A DNA stretch of 64,000 nucleotides from Verrucomicrobiales bacterium (GTDB lineage Bacteria; Verrucomicrobiota; Verrucomicrobiia; Limisphaerales; JAYPXF01), in NCBI GenBank assembly GCA_002715965.1, contig PBAL01000087.1, forward strand, positions 62,001 to 126,000, read 5' to 3'. Positions within the stretch are counted from its first letter, which is position 1. The number at the start of each line of letters is the position of its first letter. The position numbers were made by a program, and so were the translations under genes. A model generated the notes under the pieces. That model did no database searches. It was given only the letters and a program-made list of their open reading frames with translations, and was not told where the DNA came from. Positions 1 through 8,554 of this stretch are shown here, one piece after another.

Positions 1-55
1 TAATTGTTTTTGATTTGTGAGGGCTTTGGGGCTTGTTACGCTCCGCGCCCGATTG

Positions 56-946
56 ATGAAAACGAAGTGGACCGGAACTTATACCGCATTGGTCACCCCC
101 TTTGATCGCAAGGGGCGGGTGGATGAACACGCCTTGGGAAAGCTCATCGCGGCGCAGATCAAAGGTGGTGTGGATGGCATCGTTCCGGTGGGAACCACTG
201 GTGAATCGCCGACTCTCAGTATGGAGGAGCACATCCGTGTGATCCGGCGCTCGGTGGAATTCGCCAACGGCAAGGTGAAGATAATGGCGGGCGTTGGCGC
301 GAATTCCACGGATGAGGCAATCGAATTGACTCAGGGGGCGGAAGAGGTCGGAGCTGATGGATTGCTGCACGTGGCTCCGTACTACAACAAGCCTTCGCAG
401 GAGGGTTTGTTCCAGCACTTTCACGCGGTGGCCCGGATTACGCGTCTGCCGGTAATCCTCTACAGCGTTCCTTCCCGTTGCGGAATCGAGATCGGCGTTG
501 AGACGATGAATCGCCTGGTTCATGACTGTCCAAACATCGCCGGGATCAAGGAAGCGGGCGGAACGCCGGATCGGGTGAGCGAGATTCGGCATCGCATGGG
601 CAAGGGGTTTTACATCCTGAGCGGAGACGATGCCTTGACGCTCCCGTTCATGTCCGTCGGCGCCTGCGGCGTGGTGAGTGTGGCGTCGAACATTATTCCG
701 AAGGAAGTCAGCCGCATGGTGCGCGCCTTCGAGATCGGCAAGCCGGATGTCGCGCTGAAGTTGCACACGAAGTATTACGAAGTTTTCAAGAACTTGTTCA
801 TCGAATCCAATCCGGTTCCGATCAAGGCCGCGCTCACGATGACCGGCGTCATGGGCGACGAATGCCGGTTGCCTCTGGTGAAGATCTCGGCTGGCAACAA
901 GAAGATTCTCCGCAAGACGTTGGAATCCGTCGGCATCCTGAAGTAA
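56..946 (+). CDS. dapA: 4-hydroxy-tetrahydrodipicolinate synthase
   Basis: Condenses pyruvate with aspartate semialdehyde in the cytoplasm, the first committed step to diaminopimelate and lysine. The 296-residue product has the usual family length and TIM-barrel layout: GTTGES at 46-51, the proton-relay tyrosine in LYSVPSR (Tyr136) and the Schiff-base lysine in GIKEA (Lys165). An upstream in-frame start at 17 would add 13 residues with no homology, so ATG 56 is chosen. dapB follows 13 bp downstream on the same strand, giving a dapAB operon. Function is certain from family motifs; substrate details are inferred from the family. Confidence 0.97.
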   Translation: MKTKWTGTYTALVTPFDRKGRVDEHALGKLIAAQIKGGVDGIVPVGTTGESPTLSMEEHIRVIRRSVEFANGKVKIMAGVGANSTDEAIELTQGAEEVGADGLLHVAPYYNKPSQEGLFQHFHAVARITRLPVILYSVPSRCGIEIGVETMNRLVHDCPNIAGIKEAGGTPDRVSEIRHRMGKGFYILSGDDALTLPFMSVGACGVVSVASNIIPKEVSRMVRAFEIGKPDVALKLHTKYYEVFKNLFIESNPVPIKAALTMTGVMGDECRLPLVKISAGNKKILRKTLESVGILK

Positions 947-959
947 TGCAGCCACACCG

Positions 960-1691
960 ATGATAAAGTTGGTCATAAACGGATCGAGGGGCCGGATGGG
1001 GCAGGCCTTGATTTCCTGCGCCGCGGAGATGGACGGAATCGAGGTGGTTGCCGAGGTGGATATGGGTGGCGACCTTCCGTCTGTGATCGATTCCTGCGAC
1101 GCAGTCATCGACTTCAGTTTCCACGAAGTCACGCTTCCAACCGCAAAGCTATGTGCCGAACGCGGCAAGCCGGTTGTAATTGGTACAACCGGGCACGTAG
1201 ATTCCGTGCGCGAAGAAATTACTTCCCACTCGAAGAGTGTTCCGATGGTCTGGGCATCGAATTTCTCCACCGGTGTGAACACTTTGTTCTGGCTGACACG
1301 CAAGGCTGCCGAAGTATTGAGTGACGGCTTCGATCTGGAGGTGGTCGAAATGCATCATCGCATGAAACGTGATGCGCCGAGTGGTACCGCGGCCACCTTG
1401 CTTGAGATTCTTCGCGATGTTCGCAATCAGCCGAAGGAATCCGTGAAGCATGGGCGCGAGGGGATTGTCGGTGCCCGCACCGATGAGGAGATTGGGATGC
1501 ACACCCTGCGTGGTGGCGATGTGGTGGGAGATCACACAGTGATGTTTGCCGCCAATGGCGAGCGCTTTGAGCTGTCGCACAAGGCCTCCAGTCGCAATAC
1601 CTTTGCCAACGGTGCGCTGCGTGCGGCGAAATGGGCGGTGTTACAATCTCCCGGACTGTATGACATGCAGGACGTCCTTGGATTGAAGTGA
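960..1691 (+). CDS. dapB: 4-hydroxy-tetrahydrodipicolinate reductase
   Basis: Reduces the DapA product with NAD(P)H in the diaminopimelate/lysine pathway. The 243-residue protein starts with a Rossmann segment GSRGRMGQ (8-15) and carries the DapB signature EMHHRMKRDAPSGTA, with the catalytic His pair at 132-133, Lys136 and the DAPSGT substrate loop at 138-143. It lies directly behind dapA, and together they feed peptidoglycan and lysine synthesis. Length and motifs are normal. A broken dioxygenase gene and folK follow on the same strand. Confidence 0.97.
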   Translation: MIKLVINGSRGRMGQALISCAAEMDGIEVVAEVDMGGDLPSVIDSCDAVIDFSFHEVTLPTAKLCAERGKPVVIGTTGHVDSVREEITSHSKSVPMVWASNFSTGVNTLFWLTRKAAEVLSDGFDLEVVEMHHRMKRDAPSGTAATLLEILRDVRNQPKESVKHGREGIVGARTDEEIGMHTLRGGDVVGDHTVMFAANGERFELSHKASSRNTFANGALRAAKWAVLQSPGLYDMQDVLGLK

Positions 1692-1697
1692 GGTGGC

Positions 1698-2166
1698 ATG
1701 CTGGATCGCGATCCAGTGCCTGATAGAGGTTCGCTTGAGGCGGATGGATACGAAATCCACGAAGGACTCCTGTCGGAGGGGCAACTCCGTGATCTGAGGA
1801 CGATACTGCCAAGTGGCGCGGGCAAGTCGGTCAACCAATGCAACCTTCTTCAACGCCATGGATTGCTCTCGCGATTGGTGCAGTCGGATCTGTTCGTTGA
1901 TCTGATTTATGCGCGGACGGGCAAAATCATGTTTCCGATCCGCGCGATACTTTTCGACAAGACACTTGAAGCCAACTGGCATCACGAAGATGAAAGAGCA
2001 ATTCGCCCCGGTGCGGTGTGACGTCCGGGAACGAGGCGTATTGTTTATGTGTCCCTTGCTGCTTCATTCATCCGCGACGGGAACCAACCCGGCCCAACGT
2101 CGTGTCATCCACGTGGGGTACGGAACGGGCAAACTGCCCGGCGGCCTGGAATGGGGGATCGGATGA
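1698..2166 (+). pseudogene. Phytanoyl-CoA dioxygenase (PhyH) family remnant, internal deletion plus frame change
   Basis: The first frame (1698-2021) reads as the N-terminal part of an Fe(II)/2-oxoglutarate dioxygenase of the PhyH type, ending at LFDKTLEANWHHED, where the HxD metal motif lies. It then stops at a TGA. The C-terminal part of the same family continues in the next frame from about 2000 to 2166, including VLFMCPLLLHSS with the distal metal His, RRVIH and LPGGLEW. The family's middle section, roughly 60-80 residues between the HxD and the distal His, is absent at the junction. Deletion and frame change together make this a decayed gene, not a single base error. Its TGA overlaps the folK ATG (ATGA at 2163). 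Confidence 0.75.
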
Positions 2167-2663
2167 ACGAGTGGGTGATCGTCGCGCTTGGATCGAATCT
2201 CGGTGATTCCAGGGTAATTATCTTGGACGCGATGGATCGGCTTGAATCGCTCGGCCACGATGAATTCCTTCGTTCTTCGCTTTGGCGGACGTCACCCGTC
2301 GATTGTCCGCCTGAATCGCCTGACTTTGTGAATGCAGTCGTTGCCTTCCGACCGAAGGGTGAGCTTTCCCCGCCAGATCTGCTTGCCCACTTGCAGTCGC
2401 TCGAACGGGAGTTCGGGCGCCGGCCAAAAGAAATTCTCAATGAACCACGACCGCTGGATCTCGACATCATTGCCTTCCGAAACGAGGTCCGTTCTGACGC
2501 TGAATTGACGATTCCCCATCCTCGATCGCACTTGCGCAGATTCGTGTTGGCACCTCTCGCGGAACTGCTTCCCGACTATGTCGCGGAAGGATGGACAGCG
2601 AATGTCCGGTCATTACTCGATCGGTTGGAGGATGGTGAAGAAATCGATAAAATCTGCGATTGA
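2163..2663 (+). CDS. folK: 2-amino-4-hydroxy-6-hydroxymethyldihydropteridine pyrophosphokinase (HPPK)
   Basis: Transfers pyrophosphate from ATP to the pterin alcohol in folate synthesis. From ATG 2163 the product has 166 residues, normal for HPPK. It opens with the typical VIVALGSNLGD strand-loop and carries the signature NEPRPLDLDII at 93-103, whose two aspartates bind Mg-ATP, followed by TIPHPR. Longer in-frame starts back to 2049 would overlap the upstream PhyH remnant and encode unrelated sequence. The start overlaps the stop of that remnant, suggesting former translational coupling. Other folate genes in the window (folA near 24.4 kb, pabB near 59.1 kb) are unlinked. Confidence 0.95.
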   Translation: MNEWVIVALGSNLGDSRVIILDAMDRLESLGHDEFLRSSLWRTSPVDCPPESPDFVNAVVAFRPKGELSPPDLLAHLQSLEREFGRRPKEILNEPRPLDLDIIAFRNEVRSDAELTIPHPRSHLRRFVLAPLAELLPDYVAEGWTANVRSLLDRLEDGEEIDKICD

Positions 2664-2723
2664 TTCGACGGATTTGTTCACCTGGACAGCCAGTGTCTCT
2701 CCTCTCCGGATAGAGTTGTGGGC

Positions 2724-2915
2724 ATGAATTGGAGACCTCTGAAGTGCAAACATCAATTGTCGTCCCGAGAAGAACTTCGCCGACCGTCCCGCACGCGCGG
2801 CAACCCATTTCGAGTTTGCCCGTCATGCAGGTCTCAGTGTGTGTTCGACACTCAGGCGCTGCGCGACCAGAAGCCGTCGATGGAAGAAGGTGGGAAACAT
2901 GGATCAGAATATTGA
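2724..2915 (+). CDS. Possible small zinc-ribbon-like protein
   Basis: A 63-residue frame starting MNWRPLKCKHQ and containing VCPSCRSQC, so Cys/His pairs are placed as in a small zinc ribbon (CxH near residue 8, CxxC near residue 33). A start two codons earlier at 2718 is also possible. It sits alone between folK and the YciI gene. I do not recognise a family. A second short frame (2899-3177) overlaps its end, so the 2664-3127 interval may hold one real small gene, decayed sequence or nothing coding. Confidence 0.3.
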   Translation: MNWRPLKCKHQLSSREELRRPSRTRGNPFRVCPSCRSQCVFDTQALRDQKPSMEEGGKHGSEY

Positions 2916-3127
2916 GGTGATCCTTCAGCAGGTGGGCGCGATCAGCTTCGGTGCGACCGTGTTGAGCTGCGCCGTGATCTCGTGTTTTGTCGACATCCCA
3001 TTGGTGCTTCGCGTGACCATGGCTGTGTATTGCGTGGAGCGGTTTTCACGCTCAATGTGCGGAATCGTGAATCAGCAGCAAAAAGTGTTTCAGCCTTTCG
3101 GGTCGGCTCGCTACAGTCGCAGGAGCC

Positions 3128-3409
3128 ATGCTTTTCTCACTTTACTGCAAGGATGGCCCCAAGGGGCCGGAAGTTAGAAAGAACATTCGCCCGCAGCACG
3201 TTGCGTATCTTGAGACGCACGCGGATCAGCTGGTTTATGCCGGTCCGTTGTTGGACGAGAATGACTCTCCGATTGGGAGCCTGATCGTCATCGAAGTCGC
3301 GGACCGTGCGGCTGCCGAGGCGTTTTCGGTGGGTGATCCTTACGCCAAGGAAGGCGCGTTTGAGAACGTTGAGATCGTTGCGACCCGGCAGGTTTTTCCC
3401 AAGCAATAG
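3128..3409 (+). CDS. YciI-like family protein
   Basis: A 93-residue protein of the small alpha/beta-barrel YCII family (dimeric ferredoxin-like fold), whose members are mostly uncharacterised. The family signature is visible: RPQHVAYL with the conserved His near 24, AGPLLDENDSPIGSLIVIE, and a C-terminal DPYAKEGAFENVEI. Length is typical. It is a single gene upstream of msrP with about 70 bp between them, and no partner domain suggests a substrate. Family assignment is firm; biochemical role is unknown. Confidence 0.9.
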   Translation: MLFSLYCKDGPKGPEVRKNIRPQHVAYLETHADQLVYAGPLLDENDSPIGSLIVIEVADRAAAEAFSVGDPYAKEGAFENVEIVATRQVFPKQ

Positions 3410-3479
3410 ATCGCGTGGGACGACGTGAACTTTACAGCTTTTTGGTTCACAAGCGCCTGTACTTGGGCATCCTAATCCC

Positions 3480-4418
3480 ATGGCCAACATCATCAGTCGA
3501 CCGGATTGGTATATCACTGAGCGAGAGGTTACTTCCGAGTTCGCGTATCGCAACCGGCGTAAGTTCTTGAAGCAGATGGGATTCGCCGGGGGAGCTCTGG
3601 CAACCCTGTCGGGTGGTTTGTCGGCAGCGGGCAAGGTGCGCAGCCTGTATCCGGCCAAGCGCGCGGCAGCCTTCAATCCGGGCTGGCCGCTGACGGACGA
3701 AACGGTTGCGACGACGTACAATAATTTTTACGAATTCACCACCCAGAAGACGATGGTTCATCGTCTGGTCGATGACTTCGAAATCTCGCCCTGGAAGGTG
3801 AAAGTACACGGACTTTGCGCGAAACCGACCACCTTCGATTTTGATGATTTGTGCCGAAAGATCGGATTGGAGGAACGTGTGTATCGGTTTCGTTGCGTCG
3901 AGGCCTGGGCGATGACTGTTCCGTGGACTGGCTTCCCCATGCACAAGTTGCTGAAGTTGGTTGAGCCGAAGGCCGAGGCGAAGTTCGTGAAGTTTGTTAC
4001 GGCAATGATCCCCGAACAGATGCCGGGGATCGCGAGGCAACCCAGATACCCCTGGCCCTATACGGAAGGCCTGACGATGGCGGAAGCCATGCATGACCTG
4101 GCCTTCGTGGCGACGGGCATTTTTGGAAAGCCGATGCCCAAGCAAAACGGCGCGCCAATCCGCACAGTCATTCCCTGGAAATATGGCTACAAAAGCATCA
4201 AGTCGATCGTGGAGATCGAGTTCACAAAGTCGCAGCCCGAGACGCTTTGGGAAACCCTTTCTCCGGAGGAATATCCATTTGAGTCCAACGTGGAACCGAA
4301 GGTGCCACATCCGCGTTGGTCACAGGCGACGCATCGGATCGTTGATACGGGCGAGCGCGAGCGGACCCTGCTGTACAACGGCTACGAAAAGCAGGTGGGG
4401 CACTTGTACAAGAAGTAG
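3480..4418 (+). CDS. msrP: Protein-methionine-sulfoxide reductase catalytic subunit, molybdopterin enzyme
   Basis: MsrP (YedY) repairs oxidised methionines in periplasmic proteins using a mononuclear Mo cofactor. The 312-residue product has a twin-arginine signal (RNRRKFLKQMGF, Arg 26-27) after a short N-terminal extension typical of YedY, then the sulfite-oxidase fold with the Mo-ligating cysteine in RFRCVEAWAM (Cys139) and WKYGYKSIK, the cofactor-contact region. The membrane partner msrQ is not adjacent, so electron delivery must come from elsewhere in the genome. The stop codon directly abuts the convergent gene at 4419. Confidence 0.95.
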   Translation: MANIISRPDWYITEREVTSEFAYRNRRKFLKQMGFAGGALATLSGGLSAAGKVRSLYPAKRAAAFNPGWPLTDETVATTYNNFYEFTTQKTMVHRLVDDFEISPWKVKVHGLCAKPTTFDFDDLCRKIGLEERVYRFRCVEAWAMTVPWTGFPMHKLLKLVEPKAEAKFVKFVTAMIPEQMPGIARQPRYPWPYTEGLTMAEAMHDLAFVATGIFGKPMPKQNGAPIRTVIPWKYGYKSIKSIVEIEFTKSQPETLWETLSPEEYPFESNVEPKVPHPRWSQATHRIVDTGERERTLLYNGYEKQVGHLYKK

Positions 4419-5135
4419 CTAACGCTCCTTGCTTCTGCCGACGATGTTCTCTTCGCGATAGATGTCGCGATTGCTTCCTTGGAATTCTGCCTTGAGCCGA
4501 ACCTTGAATCCGGACAGGTCCACGAGTTCCCATCCGGAGAATTTCCACGCGCCGTCCTGTTTCCCCTCGTGGGAGATGCCAATGAGCAGGTGATGTGCGT
4601 CGTCGAGGATCTTGTTGGTCTCCAGCTTGGGCGTGAAGTAAAACGTGCGGAGGGAACTGTTTCGTGACTTGGATTGAAAGAGCTTGGGATCCAGGTAGAC
4701 GACCCGGCCGCTGGTTTCATCGACCAACCGGAGGTCCGGGTAACCCGATCGCTGGGTGCGTCCGGATGCTGTCTTCGGATACTCGCAACGGAAGCCGCTG
4801 ACCTTGTTCAGTTCTTCAAGGATAGCGTCCTCGAAGAATCGGCTGACTTCATTGATCCTCCGTTGTTTATGGGCTTTGTGGTTTCTCGCGGAGAGCCGCT
4901 TGAGCACATGGTCCAAAGCGCTTTCAATCTTGGAGACCAACGCGCGGTCTTTGCTGCCTGAGCGCTTGATGGGAATGAGTTTCTTGCCGGTGTTGCCAGC
5001 TACGACTTCGCCGAAGGGGATCCCATCGAGGGTCTCGCTTGTCTCGATCAACTGGCGGAGCAGGGGTTTGACGTCCGCGCTGTAGATCGAGGCCGGGACG
5101 GCGACGAGCAGGGCGACGAGCAGCACAGATTTCAT
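4419..5135 (-). CDS. Exported protein with a PD-(D/E)XK nuclease-like core
   Basis: A 238-residue protein with an apparent Sec signal peptide (MKSVLLVALLVAVPASIYSA). The start at 5135 is chosen because it begins the signal; an upstream ATG at 5159 adds eight residues. A region of charged helices precedes a pattern matching restriction-endonuclease-like folds: Glu102 in RFFEDAILEEL, then GYPDLRLVDE with Asp134, then VVYLDPKLF with Asp149 and Lys151 (PD-x14-DxK), then SLRTFYF and a hydrophobic strand HHLLIGISHE. I do not recognise a named family. Nuclease activity is inferred from the motif only; an exported PD-(D/E)XK protein is unusual. It is convergent with msrP and followed upstream by another minus-strand gene after about 100 bp. 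Confidence 0.7.
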   Translation of the reverse strand: MKSVLLVALLVAVPASIYSADVKPLLRQLIETSETLDGIPFGEVVAGNTGKKLIPIKRSGSKDRALVSKIESALDHVLKRLSARNHKAHKQRRINEVSRFFEDAILEELNKVSGFRCEYPKTASGRTQRSGYPDLRLVDETSGRVVYLDPKLFQSKSRNSSLRTFYFTPKLETNKILDDAHHLLIGISHEGKQDGAWKFSGWELVDLSGFKVRLKAEFQGSNRDIYREENIVGRSKER

Positions 5136-5242
5136 GGTAGGATTGGGTTTTGATTGCACATCCCTTCTGCCGGGAATCTATGGAGCGCGGTCGCGATGTC
5201 GAGGCAGAATCCCGCCCCGGCCGGAATAGCTGCTCCTTACCC

Positions 5243-6652
5243 TCAAAGACTGAAGATTGGATATGGTACGAGGAAGGCGTGTTGTTCGTACAGGCTGAAC
5301 GCGCCTTGCCAGGAAAAATACTGTGCGACGTAAACCCAGATCGCGTAGAAGCCGGCCACAGGAATCAGGAGCAGTCGACTGAACCACTTGAAGAGGAAGA
5401 AATCATCTTTCTCCCGGCGATTGGCCAGACTGACCGCCCAACCCGTGAGCAGACGTGCCGGGAAGATGAACAGCACGAAAACAAGCGTCGGCAACCATGC
5501 GATGTCCTGCGGTGGGAACTCGATCTTCAACAGATAGAGTAGCAGCGCAAAGAGCAACGTAATAAAGAACGCCAGCCAGAACGCAACCGGCGCCCGTCGA
5601 AATAACGCACGTACTTCACGGACTTCAAACATTGCAGAAAACCGATCTTCACAGGCGAAGCGGGTCTGAAGAAACGGAAGGTAGAGGACTACAAAGATGA
5701 GGACGCCACCTCCAAGGAAGGCTAGCAGTGCCGCACCACCTGGAGGAAGGAAGGTTCCCACCACCATGATGGTCACCGGTACAAAGAGAAGCGCGAACGC
5801 GCCTGCAAATCCCCTCGCACCAAGCCAGAAGTAATAGGGGATTCGCATGCCATGGAGGTAGTTCACCACGGTGTTTCGAATGCCTTCGAAGCGTTCCTCA
5901 TCTTGTTGGAAAATCCATCGGATGAATTTGATTGGTGCAGGCCAGATGAAGTTCCGAAGGCGTCCGCCACGGAGACAAGCCCAGACAACGTGCCACACGG
6001 TGATTACCGTCAACAGCATGAGTCCGATCTCAAAGCCGTTCTCAATGTCCGAGCCGTTGCCAAGGAGCACGGCATCGCGCCAAAGACTGGCGACAAAGCG
6101 CACGGGAAGAAAACAAACCCACGCCCCAGCCACGATGCTTCCCAGTCGCGCGGCTCGCCGGATTCCAATGAACCCCTCCTTGAATTTGCCCGTTCGCGCA
6201 ATACGTCCGCTGACCTCGAGCAGATAGCCGAGGCTGACAAAATTCACGATCGGGATCACTGCGGCAACAGCAAGGCCCACAACCATGGTTGCCATGCCGA
6301 AAATCCATTCGAAAGTGGATCCAATCCAGTTGATCGTGCGCGTGATGATCCCCCCTCCATCCTGAGCTGTATTCGATTCGCTCGGCATTGGCTCGTCATC
6401 CCAACCGGGCGCGTCTTCGTCGCGAATGTAAGGTGCGGGCATCGAAGCTGGTGTTTCTTCGATTTCGTATGAGGAGTTGCTTCGCGGGAGCGCGGGTGGT
6501 TCCTCGGCGACTTCCGCGACCAGAAGCTCTTGTTCCGGCGGCCGAGCCTGCGAGGGCAGGGGAGGCGGTTCGTCGTCCGGATCGGAAATGGGTTCGATCG
6601 ACCTTTGTGCGCTGGCGGGCAGCGGGGGAGGCTGTTCGTCGTCGTTGGGCAT
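5243..6652 (-). CDS. Multi-spanning membrane protein with a proline-rich acidic N-terminal region
   Basis: 469 residues. The first 100 or so are low-complexity and rich in Pro, Glu and Asp with repeats of PPPLP, likely cytosolic and disordered. About seven or eight hydrophobic segments follow (for example FGMATMVVGLAVAAVIPIV, ALLFVPVTIMVVGTFL, VAFWLAFFITLLFALLLYLL). The layout resembles DUF4013-like membrane proteins seen in planctomycetes and verrucomicrobia, but I cannot name a function. It is divergent from the DUF1549 gene that starts at about 6.88 kb, with a shared upstream region of roughly 230 bp. Confidence 0.8.
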   Translation of the reverse strand: MPNDDEQPPPLPASAQRSIEPISDPDDEPPPLPSQARPPEQELLVAEVAEEPPALPRSNSSYEIEETPASMPAPYIRDEDAPGWDDEPMPSESNTAQDGGGIITRTINWIGSTFEWIFGMATMVVGLAVAAVIPIVNFVSLGYLLEVSGRIARTGKFKEGFIGIRRAARLGSIVAGAWVCFLPVRFVASLWRDAVLLGNGSDIENGFEIGLMLLTVITVWHVVWACLRGGRLRNFIWPAPIKFIRWIFQQDEERFEGIRNTVVNYLHGMRIPYYFWLGARGFAGAFALLFVPVTIMVVGTFLPPGGAALLAFLGGGVLIFVVLYLPFLQTRFACEDRFSAMFEVREVRALFRRAPVAFWLAFFITLLFALLLYLLKIEFPPQDIAWLPTLVFVLFIFPARLLTGWAVSLANRREKDDFFLFKWFSRLLLIPVAGFYAIWVYVAQYFSWQGAFSLYEQHAFLVPYPIFSL

Positions 6653-6879
6653 GACGTTGGACTACGAGACGGGATTGTTGGCGAGAGGTTTCACGCTGGC
6701 AACGGTGGAGTTCATCGGAAGAACACGCCCCGATGAAAAAAGGTTTCACTCTTGCCAGATGCCCTCAATCGGTAACGGTCTGGATTGGCAGCCGTCTTTT
6801 CTGAAACCAACGCTTCTCGGGACGTGTGAAACCGAGACTTGCCCCGGCACCAGACAAGAATAGCATCGAGCATTGGCTT

Positions 6880-8541
6880 ATGAGTGACGCACCTCCTGAC
6901 CTCAAGCGCAGCATTTGGCGACGAAACTTCACCTTTTTGGCCTTCTGCCTAATCGCCTCCAGCGCGGTCATCGGCAGCCTCTGGTCCACCAAACCGCTTC
7001 CGGCGCCATCTAGTTTCGACGCGGACGACTATGAAGAACTCGATTTTCAGAAAGTGGTCGGGGAAATCGATTTTCAATTTGATCGCCACTGGGCCACCAA
7101 CAAGATCAATCCAGTTCAACAGGCCGATTCCCTGCTCTTGGCGCGACGCCTCTCCCTCGGCTTGACCGGAACTGTTCCTTCCTTTGAAGAGATCAAAGCC
7201 CTTGAGGAGACGAAGGAGGAAGATCGCGTTCAGTGGTGGCTATCGCGCCTGTTCGAGGATCGGCGCTACAGCGACTATCTGGCCGAGCGCCTGGCCCGTG
7301 CCTATGTTGGGGTGGAGAACGGTCCTTTTTTGGTTTTCCGCCGACGCCGAATGGTGGATTGGATCTCCGAGGAGATTCAGCAAAACCAGCCCTACGACAA
7401 GATCGCCAAGGCCTTGATTGCCTCCGAAGGTACCTGGACCACGCAACCCCAGGCAAACTTCATTACCGCGACCATCGATCAGAACGAGGACAAGGGACCG
7501 GATGAAATCAAGCTGGCCGCCCGCTTGACCCGTGCATTCCTTGGCGTGCGAATCGACTGTGTTCAATGCCACGACGACATGTTCGGCGATCGCTGGAAGC
7601 AGAAAGACTTCCATCAGTTGGCTGCGTTTTTTGGTGAGGCCGAAGTCAGCTTCTCTGGCGTGCGGGACAACGAGAAGAACATGTATGAGTACCGCTATCG
7701 GCGCACGCCGGAGAAACAGAAAGTTCTCCCGATCGTTCCATTTTCCAATGAACTGCTTCCGGAAGAAGGTAAATTACGCGAGCGCCTGGCCACCTGGGTC
7801 ACACACCCACTGAACCGTCCATTCAGCCGCACGATCGTGAACCGCATCTGGGCGCTGATGTTTAATCAACCGCTCGTCCCAACCATCGACAGCATTCCCT
7901 TGGAAGGGCCGTATCCTCCAGCGATGGAAGTTCTCGTGGATGATCTGATTGCACATCGATTCGATCTCCAGCGCTTGATTCGCGTCATTGCCTCGACCAA
8001 GGCCTTTCAGTTGGACAGCAAGAGCGCCGACGAGAATTACCCGATCACCCGCGAACACGAGGAGCATTGGGCGAGCTATCCTTTGACGCGCCTGCGGCCG
8101 GAACAGGTTGTGGGTGGATTGATCCAGGCGACCAGCCTTCGAACCATAAATGCCGAGGCGCACATCATTCCGAAGCTGCAGCGCTTTTTCTCGCAGGGCG
8201 AGTTTCTGAAACGATACGGAGATTTTGGCGCGGATGAATTCGGAGAACAGGCCGGAACCATTCCGCAGCGACTGCTGATGATGAATGGCAAGCTGGTTCG
8301 CGAAAAAACTGAGAACAATATCTTCCTGAATGCCACTGCCCGAATTGGAGCGCTTGCGCCGACGGACCGAAAGGCCGTTGAAGCCATCTATCTCTGCGTC
8401 CTTACCCGTCGTCCCACGCCTGAAGAATACCAGGCCTTTGTGCCGGCGATCGAAGGGTTGAAAGGCGATGAACGCCACGTGGCGATCGGCGATATCTGCT
8501 GGGCGCTTTTGAACTCCACCGAATTTGCCTGGAACCACTGA
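6880..8541 (+). CDS. DUF1549/DUF1553 protein with N-terminal membrane anchor
   Basis: 553 residues from ATG 6880; a GTG at 6826 would add 18. One membrane helix (FTFLAFCLIASSAVIGSLW) places the rest outside the cytoplasm. The DUF1549 part (LLARRLSLGLTGTVPS) carries a CVQCH motif at 227-231 that could bind c-type haem, and the DUF1553 part follows with PFSRTIVNRIWALMF and LRPEQVVGG. Such proteins are abundant in planctomycetes and verrucomicrobia beside DUF1501 genes and are thought to act in outer-compartment polymer catabolism; the reaction is unproven. A DUF1501 gene begins 13 bp downstream. Confidence 0.9.
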   Translation: MSDAPPDLKRSIWRRNFTFLAFCLIASSAVIGSLWSTKPLPAPSSFDADDYEELDFQKVVGEIDFQFDRHWATNKINPVQQADSLLLARRLSLGLTGTVPSFEEIKALEETKEEDRVQWWLSRLFEDRRYSDYLAERLARAYVGVENGPFLVFRRRRMVDWISEEIQQNQPYDKIAKALIASEGTWTTQPQANFITATIDQNEDKGPDEIKLAARLTRAFLGVRIDCVQCHDDMFGDRWKQKDFHQLAAFFGEAEVSFSGVRDNEKNMYEYRYRRTPEKQKVLPIVPFSNELLPEEGKLRERLATWVTHPLNRPFSRTIVNRIWALMFNQPLVPTIDSIPLEGPYPPAMEVLVDDLIAHRFDLQRLIRVIASTKAFQLDSKSADENYPITREHEEHWASYPLTRLRPEQVVGGLIQATSLRTINAEAHIIPKLQRFFSQGEFLKRYGDFGADEFGEQAGTIPQRLLMMNGKLVREKTENNIFLNATARIGALAPTDRKAVEAIYLCVLTRRPTPEEYQAFVPAIEGLKGDERHVAIGDICWALLNSTEFAWNH

Positions 8542-8554
8542 ACCAAACACGACC

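Noticed and set aside
2899-3177. A 92-residue frame from ATG 2899 with hydrophobic stretches, upstream of the YciI gene
   Set aside because: It overlaps both the small zinc-ribbon frame and the start of the clearly coding YciI gene, ends in low-complexity basic sequence and has no recognisable family.
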